Shown: positions 1 through 7,237 of the stretch, one piece after another
Numbering within the stretch: the stretch's first letter is position 1
Layout: each line of letters starts with the position of its first letter
Source: Micromonospora parva
GTDB taxonomy: Bacteria > Actinomycetota > Actinomycetes > Mycobacteriales > Micromonosporaceae
NCBI RefSeq assembly: GCF_000718515.1
Contig: NZ_JNZS01000016.1
Coordinates: 70,353-134,352, forward strand
Length of the DNA stretch: 64,000 nucleotides
Direction of reading: 5' to 3'
Program-made: the position numbers and the translations under genes
Notes under the pieces: generated by a model
Databases searched by the model: none
What the model was told of the DNA's origin: nothing
What the model saw: the letters and a program-made list of their open reading frames with translations, nothing else

Positions 1-108
1 TCGGGCCGGCGGACCCTCGGGGGCGTCCACCGGCCCGGCCGGCAGGTCGACGGACGGCTGCGGAGTAGGGGCGGCGGGCTGACCGCCGACGGGCGGGGTG
101 TCGGTCAC
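1..108 (-). CDS. N-terminal end of an unknown protein, cut by window edge
   Basis: Reading leftward from a GTG at 108, 36 codons stay open to the window edge and give a proline/alanine-rich start (VTDTPPVGGQPAAPTPQPS and onward). A GGGGAG ribosome-binding site sits five bases before the GTG. The composition suggests a disordered N-terminal tail, as in many actinobacterial membrane or secreted proteins, but no domain is visible and no function can be given. It lies 49 bases after the small gene at 158-304 in the same direction, so the two may be co-transcribed. Confidence 0.5.
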   Translation of the reverse strand, partial: MTDTPPVGGQPAAPTPQPSVDLPAGPVDAPEGPPAR

Positions 109-157
109 CAGGTCTCCCCAGGGGTGGAAACGGCGGACAGGGCGGCCGATGGAGCGG

Positions 158-304
158 TCAGCGGCGGCGGTTGGAGAACCGCGCTGCCAACCCCTTCAGC
201 TTCTGCTGGTTGCCCGGCTTGGCCATCTCGCGACGGCCCCGGTCGACCATCTGCTGCCCCTTCGGTGATTTCAAAAACGCGCTGATCCGCTGCATCAGTG
301 ACAT
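158..304 (-). CDS. 48-residue basic small protein of unknown function
   Basis: ATG at 304 is preceded by a textbook AGGAGG five bases upstream, and the reading frame closes with TGA at 158. The product begins MSLMQRISAFLKSPKGQQ and ends in a run of arginines (FSNRRR). It is strongly basic and mostly helix-forming, with no signal peptide or membrane segment. It could be a nucleic-acid-associated or peripheral membrane protein, but that is a guess. GC-rich third positions and the perfect ribosome site make translation likely despite the short length. Its downstream neighbour at 1-108 runs the same way. Confidence 0.7.
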   Translation of the reverse strand: MSLMQRISAFLKSPKGQQMVDRGRREMAKPGNQQKLKGLAARFSNRRR

Positions 305-410
305 AACGTCCTCCTGTCGACGATCCCTCAGTCATGTGTACCCCGTACCCGCAACACATGTACCCGGGATGCGACAGCCTCAACCCTGACCGTCCATAGT
401 GGGCGGTAGG

Positions 411-1265
411 TTACCGCCCCGCCGGCACGATGGCGTCGACGACCCGGGTGGCCCGCCACTCGTGCTGCTGGTAGTGCTCGGGGTACGCGGAGACCTGCAC
501 CGCCTGGGCGGCGTCGGTGAGCCGCATCCGCTGCCAGCCGGGCACCTGCTCCAGCGCGCTGAGGAACTGCCGGGTCGCGAACTCGGGGTCCATCAGCCGC
601 CCCACCGGGCCCCAGCCGCTGCTGGAACGCTGCTGGAACAACCCGACCGAGTCGTGGTCCCAGCCAACGCCCTGGTGCGGATAGTCCTGCGACTCGGGCA
701 GCACGCCGCTGGCCACGTTGTAGAGATTGCTCTCCTGCATGGCGGTGGCCACCGCGATCACCAGACCCCGGCGTGGCACACCCATCTTGCGGCCGGTACG
801 GACGATCGCCTCGGCGTTCTCCATCTGGTCCTCGTCCAGCCCGGCGACGGGTGCCGGATCGGTCGGGCGAGCCGGGGCGACCTTGCGGGCCGGCGCGCTG
901 GTGTCCGGGTCGGCGGGGCTTGCCGTGGGGGCGGCGGCGGAGGTGCTCGGGGCGGCCGTGCGGTCGAGGGAACGGGAGGCGCGCTGCTGCTCGGCGCGCT
1001 GCGCCAGCTCGGCGCTGGAGGGCGATCCGCCCCGGGTCGTCGCTCCGGCGTCCTCGTCGCGGACCTGGACGACGGCGGTCAGACCGAGGCAGCACACCAC
1101 GCCCGTCGCCAGCGCCAGCTGTGCCCGGCGTCGACCGGTCAGGTCCCGGGCGTACGCCCGGAGCCGGCTCGCGGCGGTTGTCCGTTCGGTTGAGGTGCCA
1201 TCCTCCGTATCGGCAGTGGGGGTGCTCGGGGCGTACGTCTCGTCGAGGGTGTCGTCGTCACGCAT
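411..1265 (-). CDS. Membrane-anchored lytic-transglycosylase-like protein
   Basis: A 284-residue protein. The first 45 residues are polar and cytoplasmic, followed by one hydrophobic segment (about 50-66, AQLALATGVVCCLGLTAVV), then an Ala/Thr/Ser/Pro-rich linker to about 140. The C-terminal 140 residues look like an actinobacterial peptidoglycan-hydrolase or lysozyme-like domain. It has AVATAMQESNLYN, where the glutamate fits the catalytic acid of lysozyme-fold transglycosylases, then GLFQQR and the ending YPEHYQQHEW. It would act on cell-wall glycan outside the membrane. The start is the ATG at 1265; its ribosome site is weak. It is divergent from the PAC2 gene. The enzyme class is inferred from motifs only. 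Confidence 0.75.
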   Translation of the reverse strand: MRDDDTLDETYAPSTPTADTEDGTSTERTTAASRLRAYARDLTGRRRAQLALATGVVCCLGLTAVVQVRDEDAGATTRGGSPSSAELAQRAEQQRASRSLDRTAAPSTSAAAPTASPADPDTSAPARKVAPARPTDPAPVAGLDEDQMENAEAIVRTGRKMGVPRRGLVIAVATAMQESNLYNVASGVLPESQDYPHQGVGWDHDSVGLFQQRSSSGWGPVGRLMDPEFATRQFLSALEQVPGWQRMRLTDAAQAVQVSAYPEHYQQHEWRATRVVDAIVPAGR

Positions 1266-1684
1266 CAGCCGAGGCTAGGCAGGCCGAGAGCCCGATCACG
1301 CACGGTGATCACGTGGTCCTCGACACAGATTCGACGGGTACCGGTGGACGCCCCGGGCGGGTCGACCCGCCCGGGGAACGGACCTCGCGTACCGGATGAA
1401 GCGGGTGTCGCGCGCGGACCGCCACAGAAGTCGCAAAGCCGGACATCCAACCACCCGGCCTGACATGATCGACAAACTCGGCCTTTGGGCCGAACCGCCC
1501 CTCAACCGATCGGCCAGGCGGATCAACCGGCTGGCACAAACAACCGATTGGTCCGGTCATGCCCACCACCCGCCCAACGGATCGCCCGGCGCAGGAATGC
1601 ACCAGGATGGCGGGTACGTTGCCCGAACGGGTGCCCTCCGTCGCGAGCGCGCCCCGCAGGCACATTTCAGGGAGGTCCGCACCG
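1266..1684. promoter_or_regulatory. Divergent promoter region with two dyads
   Basis: A 419-base stretch between the divergent genes at 411-1265 and 1685-2605. It must hold both promoters. It carries a short dyad GATCAC-N5-GTGATC (1294-1310) close to the leftward start and a 26-bp perfect palindrome at 1351-1376. I found no convincing c-di-AMP riboswitch although such leaders often precede actinobacterial wall hydrolases. Confidence 0.4.
1351..1376. repeat. 26-bp perfect palindrome
   Basis: The 13 bases CCCCGGGCGGGTC are followed directly by their exact reverse complement with no spacer. It sits in the divergent promoter region about 90 bases from the leftward gene's start. It could be an operator or a cruciform-forming site. 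As a terminator it would be odd, because no gene ends nearby. Confidence 0.6.
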
Positions 1685-2605
1685 GTGCTCGACCCACACG
1701 AGCTCTACCAGCTCACCGACGATCTGCCCGACCTCGGGCAGCCGGTCCTGATCCAGGCCCTCACCGGGTTCGTGGACGCCGGAAACGCCAGCCGACTGGC
1801 GCGTGAGCAGCTGCTCACCTCGCTGGAGGGTCGGCCGATCGCCACCTTCGACGTCGACCAGCTCTTCGACTACCGGTCGCGACGACCGGTGATGACCTTC
1901 GTCGAGGACCACTGGGAGAGCGTCGACGCGCCCAAGCTGGAGCTGCACCTGCTGCACGACGACGACGAGACCCCGTTCCTGCTGCTCACCGGCCCCGAGC
2001 CGGACCTGCAGTGGGAGCGTTTCGTGGCCGCCGTCGCCGGGCTGGCCGCCCGGCTGGACGTCCGGCTCACCGTGGGGCTCAACTCGATCCCGATGGCGGT
2101 CCCGCACACCCGCCCGACCGGGGTGACCGCACACGCCACCCGCCCGGAGCTGATCAGCGGTTACGAGCCCTGGCTGCAACGCGTCCAGGTGCCCGGCAGC
2201 GTCGGTCACCTGCTGGAGTTCCGCCTCGGCGAGCAGGGCCGCGACGCGCTCGGCTTCGCCGCCCACGTGCCGCACTACGTGGCGCAGACCGAGTACCCGG
2301 CCGCCGCCGAGGTGCTGCTCACCTCGGTGTCCCGCAGCACCGGGCTGCTGCTGCCCGGCGACGGGCTGCGCTCGGCCGCCGAGGTCGTCCGGGTCGAGAT
2401 CGACCGCCAGGTGGCGCAGACCGAGGACGCCGCGGCCCTGGTCCAGGCCCTGGAGGAGCAGTACGACGCGTTCGCCCGGGGTCGGGGCGAGAAGAGCCTG
2501 CTCGCCCCGGACGCCGGTCCCCTGCCCACCGCCGACGAACTCGGCGCGGAACTGGAACGGTTCCTGGCCGAACAGACCCGTCCCGGCGACACCCCGGGCA
2601 GCTGA
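1685..2605 (+). CDS. PAC2 family protein
   Basis: A 306-residue protein of the PAC2 (proteasome assembly chaperone 2) superfamily, common in actinobacteria with proteasomes. The N-terminal part reads DLPDLGQPVLIQALTGFVDAG, the family's typical opening strand and glycine turn, followed by FDVDQLFDYRSRRP. The function in bacteria is not settled. Start chosen at GTG 1685, because GGGAGG lies nine bases upstream and the protein family begins here. An upstream in-frame ATG would add about 42 non-conserved, arginine-rich residues. It is a stand-alone gene followed 37 bases later by xthA. Confidence 0.85.
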   Translation: MLDPHELYQLTDDLPDLGQPVLIQALTGFVDAGNASRLAREQLLTSLEGRPIATFDVDQLFDYRSRRPVMTFVEDHWESVDAPKLELHLLHDDDETPFLLLTGPEPDLQWERFVAAVAGLAARLDVRLTVGLNSIPMAVPHTRPTGVTAHATRPELISGYEPWLQRVQVPGSVGHLLEFRLGEQGRDALGFAAHVPHYVAQTEYPAAAEVLLTSVSRSTGLLLPGDGLRSAAEVVRVEIDRQVAQTEDAAALVQALEEQYDAFARGRGEKSLLAPDAGPLPTADELGAELERFLAEQTRPGDTPGS

Positions 2606-2642
2606 ACCAGCGTCGCGCGGGCGAATGCGGCAGGCTGGGGGC

Positions 2643-3440
2643 ATGCGCCTGGCGACCTGGAACGTCAACTCGGTGAAGGCCCGCCTACCCCGGCTGCTGC
2701 AGTGGCTGGCCGACACCGGGCCGGACGTCGTCTGCCTGCAGGAGACCAAGTGCCCGGACGGCGCCTTCCCGGTGACCGAGGTGGGCGAGCTGGGCTACAC
2801 CGTGGCGAGCCACAGCGACGGCCGGTGGAACGGGGTCGCCATCCTGTCCCGGGCCGGGCTGAGTGACGTCCGGGTCGGGTTCGCCGACGAACCCGGCTTC
2901 CCCGAGCCCGAGGCCCGAGCCATCTCCGCCACCTGCGACGGGGTGCGGGTCTGGTCGGTGTACGTGCCCAACGGCCGGACGCCGGACGACCCGCACTACG
3001 CGTACAAGTTGGCCTGGTTCGCGGCACTGCGTGACGCGCTGGACGCCGAGCTGGCCGCCGGGTTGCCGCTGGCGGTCTGCGGCGACTTCAACGTCGCCCC
3101 GACCGACGCCGACGTCTGGGACCCGGCGGTCTTCACCCACTCGACGCACGTCACCCCGGCCGAACGGGCGGCCCTCGCGGCGTTGCGCGACCTCGGCCTC
3201 ACCGACGTGGTGCCGACCCCGATGAAGGGCCCGCACCCCTTCACCTACTGGGACTACCGCGCCGGCATGTTCCACCAGAACAAGGGCATGAGAATCGACC
3301 TGGTGTACGCGTCCGCGCCGTTCGCCCGAGCGGTCCGCTCCGCGTACGTGGACCGCGAGGCCCGCAAGGGCAAGGGCCCCTCCGACCACGCGCCGATCGT
3401 TGTCGACGCGGACCTGGTGCCCGCGGTCGAGGCGTTCTGA
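2643..3440 (+). CDS. xthA: Exodeoxyribonuclease III
   Basis: A 265-residue EEP-family nuclease, matching the usual length of XthA. It removes 3' blocking groups and cleaves abasic sites in base-excision repair. Visible catalytic motifs are WNVNSVKAR at the start (metal-binding Asn7), LQETK (metal-binding Glu), GDFNVAPTDAD (catalytic Asp and Asn), and SDHAPI near the C-terminus (catalytic Asp-His). The ATG at 2643 begins the conserved MRLATWN. An earlier in-frame codon would add six residues with no homology. The gene is 17 bases from mhuD but that gene seems to have its own promoter. Confidence 0.95.
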   Translation: MRLATWNVNSVKARLPRLLQWLADTGPDVVCLQETKCPDGAFPVTEVGELGYTVASHSDGRWNGVAILSRAGLSDVRVGFADEPGFPEPEARAISATCDGVRVWSVYVPNGRTPDDPHYAYKLAWFAALRDALDAELAAGLPLAVCGDFNVAPTDADVWDPAVFTHSTHVTPAERAALAALRDLGLTDVVPTPMKGPHPFTYWDYRAGMFHQNKGMRIDLVYASAPFARAVRSAYVDREARKGKGPSDHAPIVVDADLVPAVEAF

Positions 3441-3457
3441 CTGGCTAGGGTGGGCAG

Positions 3458-3775
3458 ATGGCAGTCGTGAAGATCAACGCAATCGACGTCCCGGCCGGCG
3501 GCGGCGCGGAGTTGGAGAAGCGGTTCGCCGCCCGAGCCGGCACGGTGGAGAGCTCCCCCGGCTTCCTCGGCTTCGAACTGCTCCGCCCGGTGGCCGGCGA
3601 GACCCGCTATTTCGTCTACACGAAGTGGGAGAGCGAAGAGGCGTACCAGGCCTGGGCCGCCGGCCCGTCCCGCGCCGCGCACGCGAGCGCGCCCGGCGAC
3701 AAGCCCCGCCCCCCGGTCGCCACCGGCGCCAGCCTCCTGGAGTTCGAGGTGGCCCTGCACGTCCCCCAGCCCTAG
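3458..3775 (+). CDS. mhuD: MhuD-like heme-degrading monooxygenase
   Basis: A 105-residue antibiotic-biosynthesis-monooxygenase (ABM) fold protein. From memory it reads very close to Mycobacterium tuberculosis MhuD, which opens heme to mycobilin and releases iron: MAVVKINAIDVPAG, SSPGFLGFELLRPV and ATGASLLEFEV are near-identical blocks. The residues known to matter in MhuD are in register: Asn7, Arg26, Trp66 and the heme-ligating His75. A -10-like TAGGGT ends six bases before the ATG with no ribosome site, so the mRNA is probably leaderless. No heme importer lies nearby. The siderophore importer at 13.4-17.5 kb is the only other iron system in the window. Confidence 0.9.
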   Translation: MAVVKINAIDVPAGGGAELEKRFAARAGTVESSPGFLGFELLRPVAGETRYFVYTKWESEEAYQAWAAGPSRAAHASAPGDKPRPPVATGASLLEFEVALHVPQP

Positions 3776-3790
3776 TTGACCCTCGCGGGG

Positions 3791-3850
3791 CTTGATCGAC
3801 TCGGTTTCAGGGAAATCGGGGTGTCCGAATCAGTGGGACACCCCGATTTC
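3791..3850. repeat. Intergenic palindrome, subtype A (copy A1)
   Basis: It begins CTTGATCGACTCGGTTTCAG and contains a perfect 15-bp stem (GAAATCGGGGTGTCC at 3812-3826 with its complement at 3836-3850). The left end matches copies at 6171 and 29172. The outer right arm is degenerate here. It lies between the convergent ends of mhuD and the MDR gene, where it could act as a two-way terminator. Confidence 0.75.
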
Positions 3851-3966
3851 AAGGATTGACCGAAGCCACTTCGGCAGTCAGCTCGATCGCCCAGTCAAGC
3901 TGCGGACAGTTGTTGCGACCTCGGCAACGGTCCGGGTCGCGGGCCACCGCTTCCGACCAACCCGCC

Positions 3967-4935
3967 TCAGGGAATGAGCAGGGCCTTGCCTGGGATCGAG
4001 CGCGCCTCCATCGCGCGGTGAGCGTCGGCCGCGGAGGACAGCGGGTACTCGCGTGCGATGACCGGGCGGATCCGCCCTTGCACCGCCTCGGTCAGAGCCC
4101 TGCTCGCGAGCTGCACCATCTTCGGCGCCTTGAACTGGACGTCCGCGATGCCGTGTACGTCGACGCCGCGCGCCTGAACACTCTGCGGGTCCACCGTGGC
4201 GAAGGTGCCACTCGCCGCCCCATGGGCCGAGACCCGCCCGCCGTCGGCCACCAGATGAAAGGCGTCGCTGCCCAGATCTCCCCCGACACCGTCCAGCAGC
4301 ACGTCGACGGACAGACCACCAAGGGCTTCGCGTACCGCGTCGGCCCACCCCTCCGTGGCGTAGTCGACGACAGCGTCGGCGCCGAGCCGTCGTACAAGTG
4401 TGAGCTTGTCCGCGCCACGGGCCGCTCCCACGACCTGCGCACCGAGACCGTGGGCGAGCTGAACGAGCAGCGTTCCCATGCCGCCCGCGGCCCCCAGGAT
4501 CAGCACCCGGTCGCCAGGCTTGACGCCGAGGCTGTCGATGATGCCCATGGCGGTCACACCGTCGTGTGCGAGACCAGCCGCTTCCCGCAGGCCCAGACCG
4601 TCGGGGACCGGCACCAGCCGGTCGACGCTGGTCCGAACCAGTTCAGCGTACGAACCCCGCGTCCCGGCACCCGCGACGACCTGGCGGCCGAGCCAGGACG
4701 CGGAGACGCCCGGTCCGGTGGAGACGACCGTTCCGGCCGCTGCGCCGCCCGGCACGTACGGCGGGGTGACGCCGAACCTCTCCCCCCAGCCACTGCGGAT
4801 CTGAGTCTCCACGTAGATCGTGTCCACGGCTTCGGCCCGAACAATGACCTCCCCCTCCCCGGCCTGCGGATCGGGCAGGTCCACCAGGATCAGAACCTCC
4901 GGACCCCCGTACGCAGAGACCTGGATCGCACGCAC
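3967..4935 (-). CDS. Quinone-oxidoreductase-like MDR dehydrogenase
   Basis: A 322-residue zinc-independent medium-chain dehydrogenase of the NADPH:quinone reductase (QOR) type. The N-terminal GroES-like domain (VRAIQVSAYGGPEVL, PPYVPGGAAAGTVV) lacks the zinc cysteines. The Rossmann domain has GAAGGMGTLLVQLA as the NADPH loop. It probably reduces quinones or enals in detoxification; the substrate is unknown. I set the start at GTG 4935 because GGAG lies six bases before it. A TTG at 4947 would give four extra residues and overlap that ribosome site. A MerR-type promoter lies 62-92 bases upstream. It faces A1 convergently with mhuD. Confidence 0.85.
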   Translation of the reverse strand: MRAIQVSAYGGPEVLILVDLPDPQAGEGEVIVRAEAVDTIYVETQIRSGWGERFGVTPPYVPGGAAAGTVVSTGPGVSASWLGRQVVAGAGTRGSYAELVRTSVDRLVPVPDGLGLREAAGLAHDGVTAMGIIDSLGVKPGDRVLILGAAGGMGTLLVQLAHGLGAQVVGAARGADKLTLVRRLGADAVVDYATEGWADAVREALGGLSVDVLLDGVGGDLGSDAFHLVADGGRVSAHGAASGTFATVDPQSVQARGVDVHGIADVQFKAPKMVQLASRALTEAVQGRIRPVIAREYPLSSAADAHRAMEARSIPGKALLIP

Positions 4936-4996
4936 GTATGTCTCCAATCAGCCGCGGTCCGACGGCTAGGAGCCGCCTCGACACGTCGTCTCAGCG

Positions 4997-5027
4997 ACGC
5001 TAGGACTTGAACATTGGTTGAGGTCAA
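4997..5027 (-). promoter_or_regulatory. MerR-type promoter with 19-bp spacer
   Basis: On the minus strand TTGACC (5027-5022) and TAGCGT (5002-4997) are separated by exactly 19 bases, two more than normal. The spacer carries a dyad, ACCTCAAC-4-GTTCAAGT (6 of 8 positions paired). Over-long spacers with a central dyad are the hallmark of promoters switched by MerR/SoxR-family activators, and this dyad type is typical of actinobacterial MerR sites. It would drive the quinone-oxidoreductase gene. No MerR gene is in the window. Confidence 0.65.
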
Positions 5028-5251
5028 GCCAGAGGTTCGGAGATCGATGGCGGAGTTGACCGGGATGTCGGAACCGCACCGCCACACCCGCGGAGGTGCT
5101 CAGGCCGGCACCACAGTCGAATCGCGCCGGACCGGCTGTCTGCGTTGATAGCGTCGAGGCGGCCCGAGCGGTAGCCGGCCACCAGTCGCCCCGCCAGCCG
5201 CGCCACGCCGTTCGCCCGGGGCGCATGCCAACGTTCGGGGGGATTCTGGCC

Positions 5252-6127
5252 ATGTTCGACGGCTTCGACGTGTTCGACATCGAGACGCCGGGCGCGACGA
5301 TCCACGGTCGCCGAGGTGGAAGCGGGCCGCCCGTCCTGCTGCTGCACGGCATCCCCGAGACGCACCTCATGTGGCACAAGGTCGCGCCACGGCTCGCCGA
5401 GAAGTACACAGTCGTCGCCACCGACCTGCGGGGCTGGGGCGACAGCGGCACACCGCCCAGCACCTCGGATCACGAGCCGTACAGCATGCGCGCCATCGCC
5501 CGCGACCAGATCGAGATGATGCGGATTCTGGGTTACCAGCAGTTCCGGCTCGTCGGCCATGATCGTGGGGCCCGCTGCGCGTACCGTCTCGCCCTGGACG
5601 AACCGGACGCCGTCACCCGACTGGCCGTCATGGACGTGGTTCCCATCGGCGACGTCTACAACCGCGCGGACAGGGCGTTCAGCCTCTCCTACTGGGTCTG
5701 GTCCTTCCTGGCGGCACCGGCGCCGGTGCCTGAGCAGTTCATCAAGGCAGCGCCCTCAGTGCTCGTCGACTTCATGCTCGACACCTGGCCCGAGGTCAAA
5801 GATGCCTTCCCGCCCGAGGTACGGGCGGCGTACGTCAAGCAGTTCAGCGACCCCGCCACGGCGCACGCGATCTGTGAGGAGTTCCGCGCCGCCGCGACGG
5901 TGGACTACCAGCAGGACGAGGCGGACCGGGGCAACCGGAAGATCGCCTGCCCGGTGTTGTTCCTCTGGAGCCAGCGCGGCCAGGTCGCGAAGCTCTACGA
6001 CGACCCGATGGCGATCTGGCGGGAGTGGGCCGACGACGTGCGCGGCGAGCCGGTGCCGGTCGGGCACTTCATCCCGGAGGAGGCCCCCGACGAGACCACC
6101 CGCCAACTACTGACCTTCCTGAGTTGA
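5252..6127 (+). CDS. Alpha/beta hydrolase, haloacetate-dehalogenase-like
   Basis: A 291-residue alpha/beta hydrolase. LLLHGIPETHLMW forms the oxyanion region, VGHDRGAR places the aspartate nucleophile at Asp104 with Arg105 and Arg108, and VGHFIPEEAP holds the catalytic histidine. The Asp-Arg-x-x-Arg arrangement is that of fluoro/haloacetate dehalogenases (Asp110, Arg111, Arg114 in the Rhodopseudomonas enzyme). The halide-pocket His before Trp is Val149 here (SYWVWSFL), so defluorination is doubtful and the true substrate is unknown. Start at ATG 5252, with a GGGGGGA about ten bases upstream. An upstream in-frame codon would add 52 non-conserved residues. Confidence 0.8.
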   Translation: MFDGFDVFDIETPGATIHGRRGGSGPPVLLLHGIPETHLMWHKVAPRLAEKYTVVATDLRGWGDSGTPPSTSDHEPYSMRAIARDQIEMMRILGYQQFRLVGHDRGARCAYRLALDEPDAVTRLAVMDVVPIGDVYNRADRAFSLSYWVWSFLAAPAPVPEQFIKAAPSVLVDFMLDTWPEVKDAFPPEVRAAYVKQFSDPATAHAICEEFRAAATVDYQQDEADRGNRKIACPVLFLWSQRGQVAKLYDDPMAIWREWADDVRGEPVPVGHFIPEEAPDETTRQLLTFLS

Positions 6128-6170
6128 CGCTGGGCCGCCCACTGTGCTGACGCTCGGCCGCCCATCCACG

Positions 6171-6253
6171 GCTTGATCCACTCGGGTTCATTGATCCGGG
6201 GGTGTCCGGGCGACGTGGTTACCCCGGTTTCCGTGAAGGCGAGTGGATCAAGC
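6171..6253. repeat. Intergenic palindrome, subtype A (copy A2)
   Basis: Outer arms are a perfect 14-bp inverted repeat: GCTTGATCCACTCG at 6171-6184 and its complement at 6240-6253. The inner part (GGGGGTGTCC near 6198-6207) resembles A1. It separates the convergent ends of the hydrolase and the sortase genes. Confidence 0.8.
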
Positions 6254-6267
6254 GCCCCGACCGCCGG

Positions 6268-7230
6268 TCACTGCTTGCGGGTGGACTGGAAGGTGGCGAA
6301 GGCGATGACGTTGTCGGCGTAGCCGGTGCGCCCGCCGATGAACTGGCCGCCGCAGGTGATCAACCGCAGCCCGGGTGGCCCGTCGTGGCCGTAGATCCGC
6401 TCGGCGGGCAGCTGGTCCTTGGGGAAGTGCTCGACGGTGTCGACCCGGAACACCACCACCGACTCGTCCGCCCGGGCCACCTCGATCAGGTCGCCGGGCT
6501 TCAGCTTGCCCAGGTCGTAGAAGACCGACGGGCCGGTCTTCGTGTCCACGTGCCCGACGATCACCGCGGGGCCCGGCTCACCGGGGGTGGGCCCGCGGTC
6601 GTACCAACCGGTCTCGTTGTGTTTGTCCAAGGGCGGCACGGCGATCGAGCCGTCGCGCGCCTGCCCGACCGGTGCCACCGGCGCGGCCACCTTGATCGCC
6701 GGCACCGAGAGGCGCACCGGGCGGCTGGCCGACAACCCGACTGACTCGCTGCGGGCCGGCCGGTCACCGCCGGCGGGGGCGAAGTCGAGCGGGCCGATCG
6801 AGCGGCCCAGCCCCGCCCCGGTGGCGAAGACCCCGGCCAACACCAGCACCACTGCCAGCGGTATCGACCACGGGCTACGGCCGGAGGGGCGACTACGCCG
6901 AGGGGCGACGGCGGTCGGCGGACGGGCTGCCACAGTCGGGCGTTCGGGGCTCAGCGGACTGTCGTCCAGCGGCAGGCGGCGATCGTCGTCGAAGCGGTCG
7001 TCCGTCGGCCACTGGTCGTCCCGGGCGCGGCGGTCCTTGGCAGGCGAGCGGTCGTCACGCGGGAGCCGGTCGTCCGTCGGCCACCGGTCGTCCCGGGCAC
7101 GGCGGTCCTTGGCAGGCGAGCGGTCGTCACGCGCCGGGCGGGGCCCGGAAGAGGGGCGAGGGCTCGACGACGGGCGAGGGCCGGGAGACGGGCGAGGGCC
7201 CGGCGGCGAGGCGGGTCGGAAGATCTCCAT
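6268..7230 (-). CDS. Class F sortase
   Basis: About 320 residues. The N-terminal 110 residues are proline/arginine/aspartate-rich and contain a duplicated 24-residue unit. One membrane segment follows (SIPLAVVLVLAGVFATGAGL), then an extracellular sortase domain. Catalytic elements of class F transpeptidases are present: VIVGHVDTKTG (His), LRLITCGGQF (Cys, about 28 residues from the end) and an Arg eight residues later in GGRTGYADNV. It would join a secreted substrate to the wall, the likely one being the gene just upstream. Start taken at ATG 7230, eight bases after that gene's stop. A GTG at 7254 is also possible. Neither has a clear ribosome site, so coupling is likely. Confidence 0.9.
   Translation of the reverse strand: MEIFRPASPPGPRPSPGPRPSSSPRPSSGPRPARDDRSPAKDRRARDDRWPTDDRLPRDDRSPAKDRRARDDQWPTDDRFDDDRRLPLDDSPLSPERPTVAARPPTAVAPRRSRPSGRSPWSIPLAVVLVLAGVFATGAGLGRSIGPLDFAPAGGDRPARSESVGLSASRPVRLSVPAIKVAAPVAPVGQARDGSIAVPPLDKHNETGWYDRGPTPGEPGPAVIVGHVDTKTGPSVFYDLGKLKPGDLIEVARADESVVVFRVDTVEHFPKDQLPAERIYGHDGPPGLRLITCGGQFIGGRTGYADNVIAFATFQSTRKQ
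6995..7132. repeat. Coding tandem duplication inside the sortase gene
   Basis: A 66-base segment (6995-7060) is repeated at 7067-7132 with a 72-base period and two mismatches. It encodes two copies of a 24-residue charged unit (RDDRSPAKDRRARDD and so on) in the cytoplasmic tail ahead of the membrane anchor. The near identity at third positions indicates a recent duplication. Confidence 0.75.
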
Positions 7231-7237
7231 GGCCGGC

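Noticed and set aside
1266-1684. Possible c-di-AMP (ydaO) riboswitch ahead of the wall-hydrolase-like gene
   Set aside because: Expected by analogy with other actinobacterial hydrolases, but I could not find the conserved core sequences.
2665-3389. Minus-strand frames opposite xthA
   Set aside because: Low-complexity Arg/Val/Gly products without start signals; xthA motifs on the plus strand are complete.
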